This document shows positions 26,902 to 39,070 of a DNA stretch of 64,000 nucleotides, piece by piece. This DNA is from Eopsaltria australis. Its lineage: Eukaryota; Chordata; Aves; Passeriformes; Petroicidae. The stretch covers positions 248,001 through 312,000 of the forward strand of contig JAVTVJ010001818.1 in assembly GCA_034509425.1 (NCBI GenBank). The letters run 5' to 3'. A program made the translations under genes and the position numbers. The notes under the pieces are model-generated. The model was not told the DNA's origin. It searched no databases and saw only the letters and a program-made list of their open reading frames with translations. How positions within the stretch are numbered: the first letter of the stretch is position 1; every line of letters begins with the position of its first letter.

Positions 26902-27030
26902 CACAAACCCAGGGTCACAAAACGTGTTCAGTTATGGCTGACATTAATTATCTCCTTTCTCCTGCATCATTCAGAAGGTGATCACAGTTTAACTGATATA
27001 GGTCACATCTTTGTCTATCTCAAATGCAAG
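26902..27030 (+). CDS. leader-like exon, copy 1 of inverted pair
   Basis: This stretch is open in the same frame as copy 2 at 32 kb, reading from HKPRVTK through a hydrophobic core (LWLTLIISFLLHHSE) to GDHSLTDIGHIFVYLKCK. It ends at a perfect donor, GCAAG|GTAAGT. No ATG aligns with the one in copy 2, and a TAA lies nine bases 5' of the homologous segment, so any protein use would need an upstream splice acceptor. The last 18 codons (DHSLTDIG to the donor) are base-for-base identical to copy 2. The family is not recognised. Confidence 0.3.
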
Positions 27031-27113
27031 GTAAGTAAACTGCATTGTTTAATTTCTGTGGCAGGCAAAGATGTGATGCTGCTCATAAGTGTGCTGAAGA
27101 GTTGCCATTGTGT
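26902..27113 (+). repeat. inverted duplicate, copy 1
   Basis: Bases 26932-27113 match the reverse complement of 31934-32115 over 182 bases with nine substitutions and no gap (about 95% identity). The match continues more weakly, with a small gap, back to about 26902. The two arms are about 4.8 kb apart. Each arm holds about 98-129 bases of open frame plus about 80 bases beyond the splice donor. Homology stops abruptly after 27113, where copy 1 continues with unrelated sequence. Confidence 0.85.
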
Positions 27114-27654
27114 CACTGCATGTAGTCCTTCCTAAGAACAGCCTCTGGTGCTGAGAACACTGGTGTAAAGAGTTCAGAGACCATCCATAGACGTGCCATG
27201 AACTACAGGTCCCCAAGCAGCTTCTCAAAGCCATTTAAAACATACAGCACACAAAAAACCCCCCAGAGCTTGCACTGCAGTAAGTTGGCAGGAGACATCA
27301 AGAATACTTTAGATGTCCTTGGGTCTTTCATGCCCACACAATTCTTTATGTGAAAATACCCAGAGGATCCTCTGCCATACGTAACATTAATGAAGCTGTT
27401 CCTGACTAATCCATATGGTGTGAGCATCTGCCAATTTTCAGTATAATATTCATTTCCAGAGTATCACATTTCCCACAGATAGCATGAATGACTAAAAAAT
27501 AATAATTTTGTGATAATTCTGCTTCTGGGAAAATATGAAACGGTGAAAAACTGACATTATCTTTGGTATGTGCAAAGCCTTCTGAAATGAATGACTATAT
27601 GGGACTGCCTCAGCACACACTTAAGGACTATATTTCCTAACAGGAACATTTGCT

Positions 27655-27958
27655 CAAGGAGTTTGCAGAAAGGAGGGAGCTGGCCTCTTCTCCCAGGAAC
27701 CCAGACACAGGACAAGAGGAAATGGCCTTGAGCTGTGCCAGGGGAGATTAAATATCAGGAAGACTTTCTTCACTGAAAGGGTGAAAGTACTGGAACAGGC
27801 TCCCCAGGAAGCTGGTGGAGTGACCATCCCTGGAGGTGCTCAAGAAATGACTGGACGTGGCACTTAGTACTCTGGTTTACTGGGCATGGTGGTGTTTGGT
27901 CAAAGGTTGGGCTTGATGATCTCAGAGATCTTTTCCACACTTAATGACTATGACTGTG
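27655..27958 (+). mobile_element. CR1 LINE 3' fragment
   Basis: GGACAAGAGGAAATGGCCTT, GACTTTCTTCACTGAAAGGG, GGAACAGGCTCCCCAGGAAG and GGTTGGGCTTGATGATCTCA are characteristic of the CR1 3' region. The terminal repeat is degenerate. Confidence 0.85.
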
Positions 27959-30900
27959 AAGATACAAATATCTTTAGAAAGCAAATCATGTAATGGAGCT
28001 GTTCAGAAATAGAATGCATGTTTATACATGATTTAAATGCAGTTTATTCAGTTTAAAAATACTGAAAACCAAATAAGGTCATAAATCCAATTTTGTTTGT
28101 TATTTACTTTTGAGTACAGACCTTTTCTTTCATATGGTCTGCAAGTGATTAGTCAGTGTTTTCCCCTGCAGGAAGTGAATTCATATTGAAATCACAAATA
28201 TAAAACAGATTTGTCCAGTCCGCATACAGAAGTGGCTAATAACATGATAAAAACCTAAGAGCAGTAATTTTGCTGTCAATTCTATACCTTGGCAATTACT
28301 GCTTAAATAGGCTGGATGTTTCTTATGTTAATTAATAGCATTAAAAAAAATTGTGGAAAAACCTTTTTTTTTTTCAAGAAAAAAAATTATTTTGACCTTT
28401 TGTTTTCTGGAAAAAACCCAGGTTTCTATCTAAATATGGATATGGGTAACTTCACTCATTCAAGCTGACCAGTTAATTTCAGCTTACACACGTGTGGGCA
28501 AAGCCACACGGGTATGGAACTGGTACATGGATTGCTATCTCTCTACAGACTGTTTTCTCCTGATACTAAAATAGCTAAGGGGCTGGATTTTCAGTTTAGC
28601 TGTCAGTGTTACAGAAGACACACCACTCCCACCACCCCCAGGAAGAAGGGACTTTTTATACAAGCAAAAAGCAAGATCACGACATACGTTAGCAGAAGGG
28701 CAGCTTTCAAACAACAAATTACCTCTCTACACAGTTCTTTAGTACCAGAGACATGTTGAAGAGTGACATGGCTTTTTAATACTCACACACAGCCTGGCTA
28801 TGAAAAAAACTTGTGGGGAGCCCTTGACATAGTGTTTTATTGTTTAGGGGACTGTAAAATATAAAAATGTAAAAATGGGGACTGTCACACTACAGATATG
28901 ATGATGGAAGACAAGCTAGGAAAAAAACCACAAACCCATCATCTCTCCCTTCAGGTACCAGAACTCTACACTAAACAAGCATCAGAGTGCCTTATCCAAA
29001 TGTGCAGGAAAGTTATGCTCCGTTAGTTTATGCTAAAATCTCATTTTATTTTCTTCACCACTAAAAGGAGTAAAAAATGGAATAAAATGTTTCATTTTTC
29101 CTTCCACTGCATATAAGCATGCTCTTAAAATACCTTCTTACTGCCTCAGGAAAAGAAATGTTAGTGTAAGAATGTCACCTATTCTCACTGTATGAACTCA
29201 ATCCCCCCCCCCAAATATTTCTAAAATATAATTACTGGTTTTGATATTACAGCACCTGATCCAGGAGTACTTAACCTAGCTAATGCTTTCAAGAAATATT
29301 CCATGGTTGTTTTCGATCTTCCACGTATTTCAACATAATCGACTAATTAAATTTTGCTATGTATTAAACAAAGGTATTGAAATTTTCAATATGTGGGAGA
29401 ACAAATCAGACAGATAAATTTTCTTGAAGTACTGGGTCTATCACCCTCTTTAGGTTTAACCCAAGAGGAGGAATAGTTGAGTGTCTTTTTATGTAACAAG
29501 AACTCAAGAGTGAAAACCATTGACAGGACTCTTGAAAATAACCTGCCCAGGAACCCTGCTTCACAAAGATGCCCTCAAGTGTTTCAGGCAACACTTGATC
29601 TGTGTGCAGAGAATGTGAAGCTCTAACAAGAGTCTGGGATTTTCTGCACATCTCTGTGCTACATGTTTTATGTATGTCTGAACAAGTCATGCCATGTGTC
29701 ACTGCTTGTTTTTTCTCTGATAAATCCCCCTCTAAGAACAGAGGCTGACGGAGGCTCATGTCCTCAGATATGCATCCTTAGTTCTCTGATTTCACTCAAT
29801 GCATCAGCTTCAGCTTCATATTTCTTAGGAGAACCCTTGACATGAAATACCAGAGATTTTGTCTAGTCCAGAGGAGGTTATTCACCTTTCACTTAGTAAA
29901 GTGTGATGGCTTCCTTACAGCTCCCGAGACTGGGAGCTCTGCACAGCCCTAACTGCATTCAGGTTGGGAGTGAGGAAGAAAGCACCAGCCACATCCCAGG
30001 CTTGGTATTTTACTGGTTGCTCAGGCAACCAGCTCCACTGTGAGGAAACAAAACATGGAAAAAGTAATCTCACTGAATGGAAATCCACTTAATTCAGAAT
30101 TGGTATCCAATTTATAAAGTAGTGTGATGTTACATAAGACCAGAAAAACAGTCCTGATTTGATGTGTATTTTACATCAACAAAATTGTAAAAGAACTGAT
30201 ACTAACAACGTTTATTATTTCCAAACTGCATTGAATCATCAAATGCATTGAATCTCTAAGAAAGCTGAATTTTAAACTTGTTTTTCAGAAAAAAATAGTC
30301 ACTGATATCCTGCAACCTTTTCATAACAAATAAAGCATTAAAATATTTAGGACTAATTTCTGTGATATCTGTGTAAGGTTTATGGAAGCCATTCTCTTAT
30401 TAATGTCACAGGAAGTCTTATGTCAGTAAGAAATAATGGATAAGCTCTTCTGAGTTGAATTACCCATCTGGTGTACTGAAAAAAAGCACAGGCTTTATAA
30501 AATCACTGCAATCTAAACACTAGTGCTATTGCAACAAATTAAGGTAGTCATAGCCCAGTCCTTGTAATAGCTTTCATTTTGCTGATATGATTCAGGTGAG
30601 GTCTCACCAAAAAAAAAAAAATTCCAGTAATCTCTGCTTGAACTTTTAAAATGTGAATCAGTAATGGAATAAAGAATATTAACTATACCATTAATATTAC
30701 CTCCCCTCCCAGTATTTCAGAAGAAATACAATAAAACCAGCTCTAATTTTAGCAGTCATTCTATAGCTGTATTTTACAGAGCTTAGTCTTCATAGATATT
30801 CTGAATTTCATTTGAGAAGATGAATATCATCTGACACAAAAAGAAATATAGTCAGAGTATGTTAAGCCAGAAGGACCATACAAACAACTGAAGAGTTCAC

Positions 30901-31933
30901 AAAGTTACACAGCCAAGAGCTCAGTATTTAGCATATTGAATTGCATTAGAAAAATAGCAGATGCATGGTCATTCCTTGTATTCTAGAAAGGGGGAAGGGA
31001 TCCCTCTAAAGACAGAGGATCAGTGATAAAGATATTAGGGCAACAGTGATTAATTCCAGGCAACTATGTCTTAGATTAAATAATTTTCAAATCATCAAAC
31101 ACAGAAGAAAAAACTAAATCATAGCAATGAGGTAAATATTGAAGTAGATACTGCAGCTGCACACGGTTCTTTTCATATCTCAGTTTAAATGTAAAATGCT
31201 AAGAGCTGACATTCAACCTAGTTTCTCAGCTACATGCTAAACATACATACTTGATTTTTTATGTATGATTTTCAGTAGTAATAAGAAATATAACAATAAT
31301 ATGTCACCAACAATAGTGGCTGCATTTCATATTTTATACTTAGTGTAGACACGAGTTTATGACTATTTTAAAAGAAAACAAGTATTGGTCTACTGCTGTG
31401 TCACAGATTAGCTTACAGTCAAGACATTCCTCTACTGTTGGATATAAGCCCTGAATATTCTCTTAATTTGATATAAATATTCAAGAAGTCAGGATCCATA
31501 CTTCAGCTTTTATGAGAAACTTAAATTAATACTTCCGTATTATGTTTTATTTTAAAATGTGGTTTTCTAAGAATCAATCTTTGGCTGCTTTATAAACTGA
31601 ACTGGATCAATCTCTCATTTTTTCAGGTTTTCCTCCAGTATTTTACTGCCAGCCTCAAAAGAAAACAAAACCAGAACAATTGTCATTAAACTCATTGAAC
31701 AGCACCTTCATTTATCAATATGACAAACTGAAAGGCTTGTATTGTTTGCCTTTACAATGCTATACTATGTATGCACAGAAATGTATGCAATAATTCTCTT
31801 TGCAAAATAATAATAATTCTCCTTGCACAGAGATAAATTAATAAATAGAAGCACAACCAGTCCCACAACTGCTTTTATCCAAACATCATGAAACACAATA
31901 TAACTACCCCTAACAGGCAGCAATTTCTGAAGA
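27959..31933 (-). other. large intron, middle part
   Basis: It contains the GC-richer island with the X-box near 30.0 kb and a run of nine C near 29.2 kb. I see nothing else. Confidence 0.5.
30013..30032. promoter_or_regulatory. RFX-type X-box in a palindrome
   Basis: GTTGCTCAGGCAAC (30016-30029) fits the X-box pattern GTNNYY-N2-RRNAAC recognised by RFX factors, and is embedded in the longer inverted repeat CTGGTTGC-TCAG-GCAACCAG. It sits in a locally GC-rich stretch (about 29.9-30.05 kb) within otherwise AT-rich DNA. RFX factors drive ciliary and testis genes. Whether this site is used, and by which gene, is unknown. Confidence 0.4.
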
Positions 31934-32143
31934 ACAGAATGGCAACTCTTCAACACACTTATGAGCAGCATCACATCTTTGCCTGCCATAGAAATTAAAC
32001 AATGCAGTTTACTTACCTTGCATTTGAGATAGACAAAGATGTGACCTATATCAGTTAAACTGTGATCAGCTTCTGAGTGATGCAGGAGCAAGGAGAGAAT
32101 TAATATCGGCCATAATTGAAGACCTTTTGTTCTTGGTTTGTGT
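31934..32143 (-). repeat. inverted duplicate, copy 2
   Basis: This is the partner of the segment at 26.9 kb, in opposite orientation. An uninterrupted identical run of about 79 bases spans the splice donor. Most differences lie in the hydrophobic leader, where five of six substitutions change the residue but keep it small or hydrophobic. Confidence 0.85.
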
Positions 32144-32148
32144 TTCAT
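32017..32148 (-). CDS. leader-like first exon, copy 2 of inverted pair
   Basis: An ATG opens 44 codons: a basic start (MKHKPRTK), a hydrophobic core (LWPILILSLLLHHSEA, like a signal peptide with a cleavage site near SEA), then DHSLTDIGHIFVYLKCK, ending at the donor GCAAG|GTAAGT. Without splicing the frame continues for 83 more codons with a second hydrophobic stretch (AVVGLVVLLFINLSL) before a stop. A strong donor (TTTTAAG|GTAAGTAAG) lies about 75 bases upstream on this strand and may mark a 5' exon. I recognise no family. It may be a real secreted or membrane protein exon, or part of an unknown repeat. Confidence 0.35.
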
Positions 32149-34033
32149 AAAAAGCTGAATTTGAGGGCTGGAAACCCTAGGAGAACATGACTATGCAGAA
32201 GCATATAGAAGTACTTACTTACCTTAAAAGATTCTTCCTCTGCATTAAGTTTTTGGATATTTTAAATAAAGAAGTACTTCATTTTATTTTTTCAATATAA
32301 GTTATATTCAGCAAAGAATGTGTCATTTATTGTATTAATTAATCCTGATTATTATGCCAATAACGTCAAATTAACTCAGTATGTTTTTGTTCTTTATTCA
32401 TATCAGCACTACTTGCCTTGCTTGACTCAGTTTGCATTAAGCACATACCAGACATTGAGTAACAAAATTACATGCAAAATTTGGGACAAAAAAGTCAAGT
32501 AGTGTAGACAGCAAAACAGTTTTAAATGGTACGTTTCAATGTTATGGAATTTGAAGAAAGGTTTATATTAGACTGGTATTATGAACTGACTCAAATATTT
32601 CAAACACAATGACGAATCTTTTGATTAAAAGTATTTTTTAGAAAGCAGCACTGCGTCAAAAGATCATAAGAAATCTTACTTAAACTGAAAGAAATGTCTC
32701 TATAACTAAATTAACACTGACAGTTGTTTCATAAGGGCATGGTGTTTTACTGATATTTCCCTGAAGAAAGCTCAGTTTCATGATAATACAGCAAAAACAG
32801 GTCAAAACTTGAAAGATGAGAATATTATGTTGCAAGTTTTTAATGCAGGGTGAGATTAAATTTCCACCCGCAATTTTTGTGTTCATTTAATCTTCCCTGT
32901 AATAAATTACAGTACAAATGTCAGTGATTAGAGTACATTACAATTTTCTTTTTAAAGATGCAAAAGGAGCTTCATGAACACAGCAACATTTTGAGTATCA
33001 ATTTAAATTCCTTGGAGTGAATTTTTACCATCTGGGAAATGCTTCACACTTAGCTTATTTTCAGTAACTCTTCGCAAAATACCAGGGCAGCACAGTTTTT
33101 CACCAAACCTTTCTTTATCACAATTCTATAATTCCAATATGCTATCTAATTATATAAAAATATGCAGAATCACACTTGAACTGTAATTGGGAAAAATTGC
33201 ATCGTTTTTGCTTATTCAGGCTTTGATCTTCGAACAGCTTTTGTAAATAACTTCACTGGAAAGGTGCATTTCTATTGATAACCACAGTTTTCAGTAGTTT
33301 TCATGTTAACTGTGCATCTCTGGGTCCAGAAAGAGGTTCAAAGTGACGAAAAGACAGTATCAGAAGAGAATGTTCTATAAACTTCTAGTTCCCAAACACT
33401 ATACCATGTACCATTAAACGATGCAAACACCTTTCAAATTTTATATAAGCATCTTCCAGCCTATTACATGTCCCCATTCAGGATATTCCAAAGCAGTATA
33501 TTCAGTTTACTTTTCACAGAAACTTGGATACTCAGAAAAGAATGTCACATTAATTTAACATTAATTTAAGCATGTTCAACATGCTTATTCTCAGTTTTAA
33601 ATTTTATATCATCAACTAAATTCACTAATGTTTTACACCAACAGAAGCTCCAGTGACAGATCTTTAAAAGAAAAAGTGTCCTTTCCACCCCATGACAGGA
33701 AGGGATTGTGGGATTTGCACTAGACCTGGGAAGGTTGTGAACAGAATGGTGGAAAAATTAATAGCTTCAGAGATCCTATTTAGGTAACGAAAATTCTAGA
33801 ACTGTTTCTAGCATGATTCACAGATCCTATCCTTAGTGATAACATGCTGTGCAATTCGCTTTATACGAAATCTCCTCATAAACCACACTAACACAAGCAG
33901 ATACAATTGACTGAATGCCACAGCAACAGAAATGATGACACAGAGCTTCATTGTGATGATACAATATTTAAGAGTTCAGAGTTTTACGGAAAATTAGTAA
34001 GAAAATATTCTGAAGACCACAGAGTAATGTGAC

Positions 34034-34082
34034 TATAGCTGTGATGGTCTGAACTAGGTATCTTTTTCTATGATTTTCTATC
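34034..34082 (+). mobile_element. possible degenerate CR1 3' end
   Basis: GATGGTCTGAACTAGGTATC followed by TTTTTCTATGATTTTCTAT resembles the last 50 bases of CR1. The copy is very short. Confidence 0.35.
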
Positions 34083-34599
34083 TATATATTGCTCTGGATC
34101 TACACAGGGCCAGACTGTGTACTGCTTCTGATCTTCTGTGGATGTGTGAAAACCTGCCACAAGACCTTGTGCCAGCTAGCAAGACAGCTGTCCAAAAACA
34201 CCAGACAGAAACTCTCCCTGAACTCTCTCCATGGTAAGGACTGAAGAGATAAACCAATCCTCTTTTCTTCTGGCATGTTATACCTTACACAGCTCAGGAA
34301 AGAAGGCAAAGAGGTAACAGGTTCAAATTATTTTGCATGAATTTGCACTCTTAAGTAAAAGCAAAAAGTACTAAAAACAGAACAATTTTTTCCTAACATC
34401 TCCATCCTTTTCTAATAACCACTTATCCAATGGGATTCAAGTAAACTTTAACATTGGCATAACATGCAGGGGACAACAGTCTCTCCTCTTTCTCTTATTT
34501 CCCAGAGCAGATTGTGCCCAGCTGAGACAGACTTTTTAGATGCACCTCCATCAGAAAAACTTGACTCTGTGCCAAAGTTAAGCCCATAGAGTTGTCTGA

Positions 34600-34641
34600 A
34601 TGCTAAATGTTCAACTTAAGATGCTAAATGTTCAACTTAAA
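34600..34641 (+). repeat. 21-base tandem duplication
   Basis: ATGCTAAATGTTCAACTTAA is repeated immediately with the final base differing; it is probably a recent replication slip. Confidence 0.9.
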
Positions 34642-36830
34642 ATTAGGAGCTACATATTATTCTATTTTTAAAAATGATATTTTTCCTGAGCAGAGATTGA
34701 CTTCACATCTGAGGAAGCCACAGAGAATGAGTTATTTCATCTACGGGCAGAAATAATTTTGCTTCTGGCATATACTTCAAAGCAATTTTTAGAATCTGAA
34801 ATAGAAATAAGTGATGTACTGTGCTAAAATGCCCCAAATTGATTTCTAGCCTTAGAAAAACAGGAAGCATGCAGATTTAAATGCTTTTTTAGAGCACAGA
34901 ATAATCCCAAGTCTTGTGAGTTAAGTGTGCCAGTCCAATTCAAATCTGTTTTAAATCACTGTTCTGTTCTATCCTGCACTTGCTCCACTTTAGAATTATA
35001 GATTTAGTTCAGAATAATATCCCACTGGTTTTGAACTAGTGTATTTGCCTCCAGTGTTTTTAGAAAGAAAAAGCTCTTCAACACTAGTAATTTTTAATGT
35101 GTTGGATCTGATTCTATCTGAAATCTGCTAAACTGAGTAAGACTATTTCCACTAACCAATAGGCTTTGGATCAGGCCAATAGAGAATTTTAACTGATAAT
35201 CAGCATTTTAATCATTTTTTTTTACCAAATTGCATAACTATAGGTATCTTACAGAATATTTTATTATGCAAAATACAGTTGGACATTTTAGTCTATACAG
35301 TGACTTCAAAGAATAATAGAGCACATGTAACTACAGCATGTAATTAAAACTCCTTTATAAACAGCCTAATTTATTTTTCAGTTTATTAATGAATGAGTGA
35401 TAGCATGCAGAATAGTTTGCTATATCCATTTAAAAGCAGGTACTTGAAAGAAGGAGTTTGAAGTATAGATGAGAAATAGCAATCTAACTGCTGAGTGTGG
35501 TTTTCTCTTTCTCTTCTGTCTCCTGCTTTTGACTTATCTAGTCAATTTTTCTTGTTCTCTTTCTCACCGTTTTGACAGTATTTTTAAGTCAGAAAACCAA
35601 CTACTTCTAAATTTCTCATCAGATTTAGCATAATCATATTATTGACATTTAATTAAGAGAAAAGCTGGACCTATTGCCATATCTTTAGTTCATTTTAGTT
35701 CTCAAGTTTCCAGGGAATGAGGGGTACAGGGAATGCTAAGACTTAATTTCTTTTACAAGAAGAATTTGCCTAGAAACTTTTTTCTTTTATTTTGAATAAT
35801 CACTGTTGTTATCCTTGGGTTATCAGATTTAGGACTAAGACAACTGAAAGCTGTGCAATACAGTTAAAATATTTTTACAATTTTCTGTATTTTTTTCCTA
35901 ATACTACATTAATGACAGTACTTAGTAACCAATTCTTTAAGCTTAATTTGCTTACAGATATGATGCTAATTGTACAAGATCTTTTGTCTGTGGTGCTGAG
36001 GCAGAATTTAATTATACACAGAGTGATGGGTGGCGTTTTTATTTGTTCAACACTATTTAACTCACTATCATATGGGGTTTGGAAGCATGAATGCCCTTTC
36101 TGGTTGTGACGTAGAAGAATGTAACAGGAGGAGAGCTCATATCCAGTAATCAACCTTGGTTTCCAAGTGCTGAGAAGAGTGCATAGAGCTCCCACAAAAA
36201 GAAATAAAGCAACATGACAACTAATTATAATGAGAAGTTAAAAACTTATTAGAGGCATAATAATCTATGATCATTTAAATCCCAGAAGGTGAAAAAGGGC
36301 AACAGCTATATGACACTTTCTAAAGTAATTGCGCTGATTATTTATGTAGCTGATATAAGTATTTAAGGCAACTCAATATCATCCTTGGAGTAATAAGAGG
36401 CAGAGTAGTTTAGACCAAAATATATAACATTATTAAACTCAAAGAGTGTAATTTAAAAATCTAAAATATTGAAATATGCATTAAGAGTGTGTACTTCATC
36501 AAGATTCCAGGTAAACACCATCATGAGATTTTCTTGCTTTGATGTTGTGTGTACCTCATTTTGTGATAGTGGTTTGCTTTCACTGACAGAGAAAAAATGT
36601 TTCCCCATGGCTACTGTTGCTATAGGTGATGTTTCAATTGCTGTTATACTGTGGAAGAATGTTCTTGAGAGAAGATCAGATCAGAATTTTCTGAAATCCT
36701 AAAATAATCATGTGTGATTATTTCCTGAAATAATCATTAAGACGCATTATGACACTTGATTGAAATTTGAAATAGGTCTGTTCCAAAGTTTTTCTACAAA
36801 ATTAAATGAGGCACTTAGTGTACTGCTCAC

Positions 36831-36887
36831 CTTATCTTTAATTGAGATTAGTGTTTCTTCCATTTCCCCGTCATTTTCAAAGTGTAT
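36831..36887 (-). CDS. 57-base coding exon, symmetric phase 0
   Basis: The donor GATAAG|GTGAGC and acceptor TTATCATATAG flank 19 codons reading IHFENDGEMEETLISIKDK. Both ends are phase 0, so it joins directly to the exon at 17796-17854, across an intron of about 19 kb. The acidic/amphipathic peptide looks like real protein, and its codons are not those of a nearby repeat. Being symmetric and a multiple of three, it could be skipped without shifting the frame. Confidence 0.58.
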
Positions 36888-38158
36888 CTATATGATAAAA
36901 GGCATCAATGCTCTTGTAGTACCTTATGAAGGGTTTACTCTTTGCATTCCTACATGGATGGTAACCAGCAGTGCTCCATCTCTATTTTACTGTGAAGGAG
37001 ATAAATTCAGCATTTGCCATAGAGCAAAAGCATGAAGATACAGCAGATGAGGGCTGGCTGCTTGCTAAAGCACCAAAGCACACTTGCCTAAATTCTCTCA
37101 GGATCTCTTAAGTGATACCTATCCAAGGAGAACTTCCCCTGACAACATGTGGACACCCCATGAAGGTTCCAGTGGTTCAGCATTACATCATTGAGGGGTT
37201 TTTTGCCTATAGGAATTACCAGAGTATGATAAGCTCTGAAGGGGAGTACGTCACTCACAAAGGGAATAGGAAGATGGACAGGCTATATATCATTTTACAA
37301 TATGTAGAAAAAAAAATTGTGATGAATATTTATTATTCTGTTGTCATGGTATTAAACAGCTTCCTAAGTTGCAAAAAAACTTGGGGGAGTATAGTTCATG
37401 CAGTACATGCTGCTCTGAGAAATAATATCTGTTTTTAGCTTTGTGAAAAATGCCTGGTAATACAGGGAAAAACAGTCTTCCCTGTTCCATGAACCTGTAT
37501 TTTCAGCACTGTTTTTCTACTTTTATGTTGTTACTCAATTTTTTTCTTTTTAAGTGTCTCCTTTCTCTTGCCTATGAAGATGACACAGAATACCTTCCAG
37601 AGCAGGAGGGGAGGGGAGGGCAATTTTGAGTATCATCTCATTTTATCTGAGGAATATGAGCTAGCTAGTAAGTAGGTAGGGGTTATTCTAATTGCTTGGA
37701 TAGACAGCAAGTGATTCAAATAATTGAATATTTATGGTTTTAACATTTAACTCCTGGAATTGTTCCCAGAAAAGAAAAGCAAAACAATAAGCTTGGTTAT
37801 ACAAAACCTGTATCTCATAGTTAGGCTTTCTGATATTTGACATGGTAAAAGGGACAATTAGAGCTTTTTCTACTGCTGAAACATTCAGAATCTCTCATTT
37901 CTCATTGTTTTCATTTTTCTTATTTTTTCATGGGTAATAGGAGCTCATTTGAACTGAAGGCTTACAGGTACATCTGCATTAGTGGTTTAGTTTGGCTAGG
38001 AAATCTCCCCACAGTTCCATTTATGGTGGTTTTGTTCACATCCTGAAGCAACCTTGAAGAGCAATCTTCAAGTGTCTTCCTTCTGGGTAAAATTAAGTGG
38101 GAATGTGGGCTCAAATGTGAGTACTATACTTTTTTTTATTTGATTACTTTTACATGAT

Positions 38159-38412
38159 TTACATTACTTGCTCTTCCGTAATTTTTAAGGCATCACTAGA
38201 TTTTCGAAGCCAATATTTTAAGATCCAGCAAGGATCTATAGGATGTACAGGATTCATTTGAAGAATATCTGGTTTTTATTTTTGCCCTAGTAATAGCAAC
38301 ATTAAACTGCCTCTTAGAGGATTGCTGTGTAGGCAAAACTTGTTTTTTCATAATTTCAACCCATTTATTAGAAACAAAAGTCCCCAATGACAATCTTTCG
38401 GTCCTACTCTGA
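38159..38412 (-). pseudogene. decayed fragment of a UPF1/MOV10-type helicase
   Basis: On the minus strand one frame contains SSKRQFNVAITRAK, which matches motif VI of UPF1-like superfamily 1 RNA/DNA helicases (typically KRxNVAITRAK). Just upstream, RTERLSLGTFVSNK resembles the spacing between motifs V and VI. Directly after motif VI the frame shifts, and a second frame gives KPDILQMNPV followed by IDPCWILKYWLRK, similar in kind to the GNPxxLxxDP segment that follows motif VI in MOV10-family proteins, ending in TAA. The frame break, an inserted stretch and the lack of upstream helicase motifs indicate a relic about 250 bases long, perhaps retroposed. A CR1 fragment begins about 200 bases beyond it. 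The closest family member is uncertain. Confidence 0.45.
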
Positions 38413-38607
38413 GAAACACCAAATCAGAAATAAAAAAAGTAAATTAACTTTTAATCATTTTTATTGAATTCTTTCTATTAAATATTGAATTATTATTCCA
38501 CTATCATATTATTTATAGTATTCTATGGAATCCAGTGAATACTAAAACTGAATAAACCCACTCCTACCTTTCTCCTGATTAAAATTCATGTAAGCTAAGC
38601 ATAACAG

Positions 38608-38893
38608 TATCACAGAGTCATAGAATAAGCTGGGTTGGAAGGGACACAAAAGGGTCATCCAGTCCAGCTCCTGGCCCTGCACAGAACCATCCCCAGGAGT
38701 CACAGCCTGTGCCTGAGAGCATTGCCCAAATGCTCCCTGAGCTCTGTCAGGCTGCTGCTGTGAGCACTGCCCTGGGGAGCTGTGCCAGTGCCCAAACACC
38801 CTCTGGGTGAAGAACTTGTTTCTAGCATCTAACCTAAACCTCCCCTGACACAACTTCAGGCCATTCCTTCAGGTCCTATCACTGATCACCACA
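38608..38893 (-). mobile_element. CR1 LINE 3' fragment
   Basis: TATCACAGAGTCATAGAATA, GGTTGGAAGGGACACAAAAG, CATCCAGTCCAGCTCCTGGC and GGGTGAAGAACTTGTTTCTA are CR1 in reverse orientation. It is well preserved, so probably younger than the other copies. The frame on this strand at 38.5-38.85 kb is explained by it. Confidence 0.88.
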
Positions 38894-38934
38894 GAGAAGT
38901 AACATTACAGCTCTTAAGAACGCATACATGTAAA

Positions 38935-38960
38935 TGTGTGTGTGTGTGTGTGTGTGTGTG
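38935..38960 (+). repeat. (TG)n microsatellite
   Basis: There are about 13 uninterrupted TG units; the tract is likely length-polymorphic. Confidence 0.92.
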
Positions 38961-38964
38961 CATG

Positions 38965-39070
38965 TATCTGATACCTTGATAAATTAAAAGCTGCTCAGGT
39001 AGCATCATATTTGAAGAAAAACTTAAATTTAAATTTAAATTTTGAAAAGCAGGCAGGCATACTGGACCCC
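38965..39070 (+). repeat. direct repeat, copy A
   Basis: ATCTGATACCTTGATA, CTGCTCAGG, ATATTTGAAGAAAAACTTAAA, AAAAGCAGG and TACTGGACCCC recur in the same order 1.18 kb downstream (copy B). Small indels and substitutions suggest an old duplication. It directly follows a (TG)n tract. Confidence 0.75.

Larger units (their letters stand above)
32149..36830 (-). other. large intron, right part
   Basis: There is a possible CR1 end at 34.0 kb and a 21-base duplication at 34.6 kb. Otherwise it is AT-rich sequence without recognisable elements. Confidence 0.5.

Noticed and set aside
36469..37438. Three successive plus-strand open frames of 77-108 codons
   Set aside because: They differ in frame, lack splice signals, and overlap the better-supported minus-strand exon at 36831-36887; probably shadows or chance.
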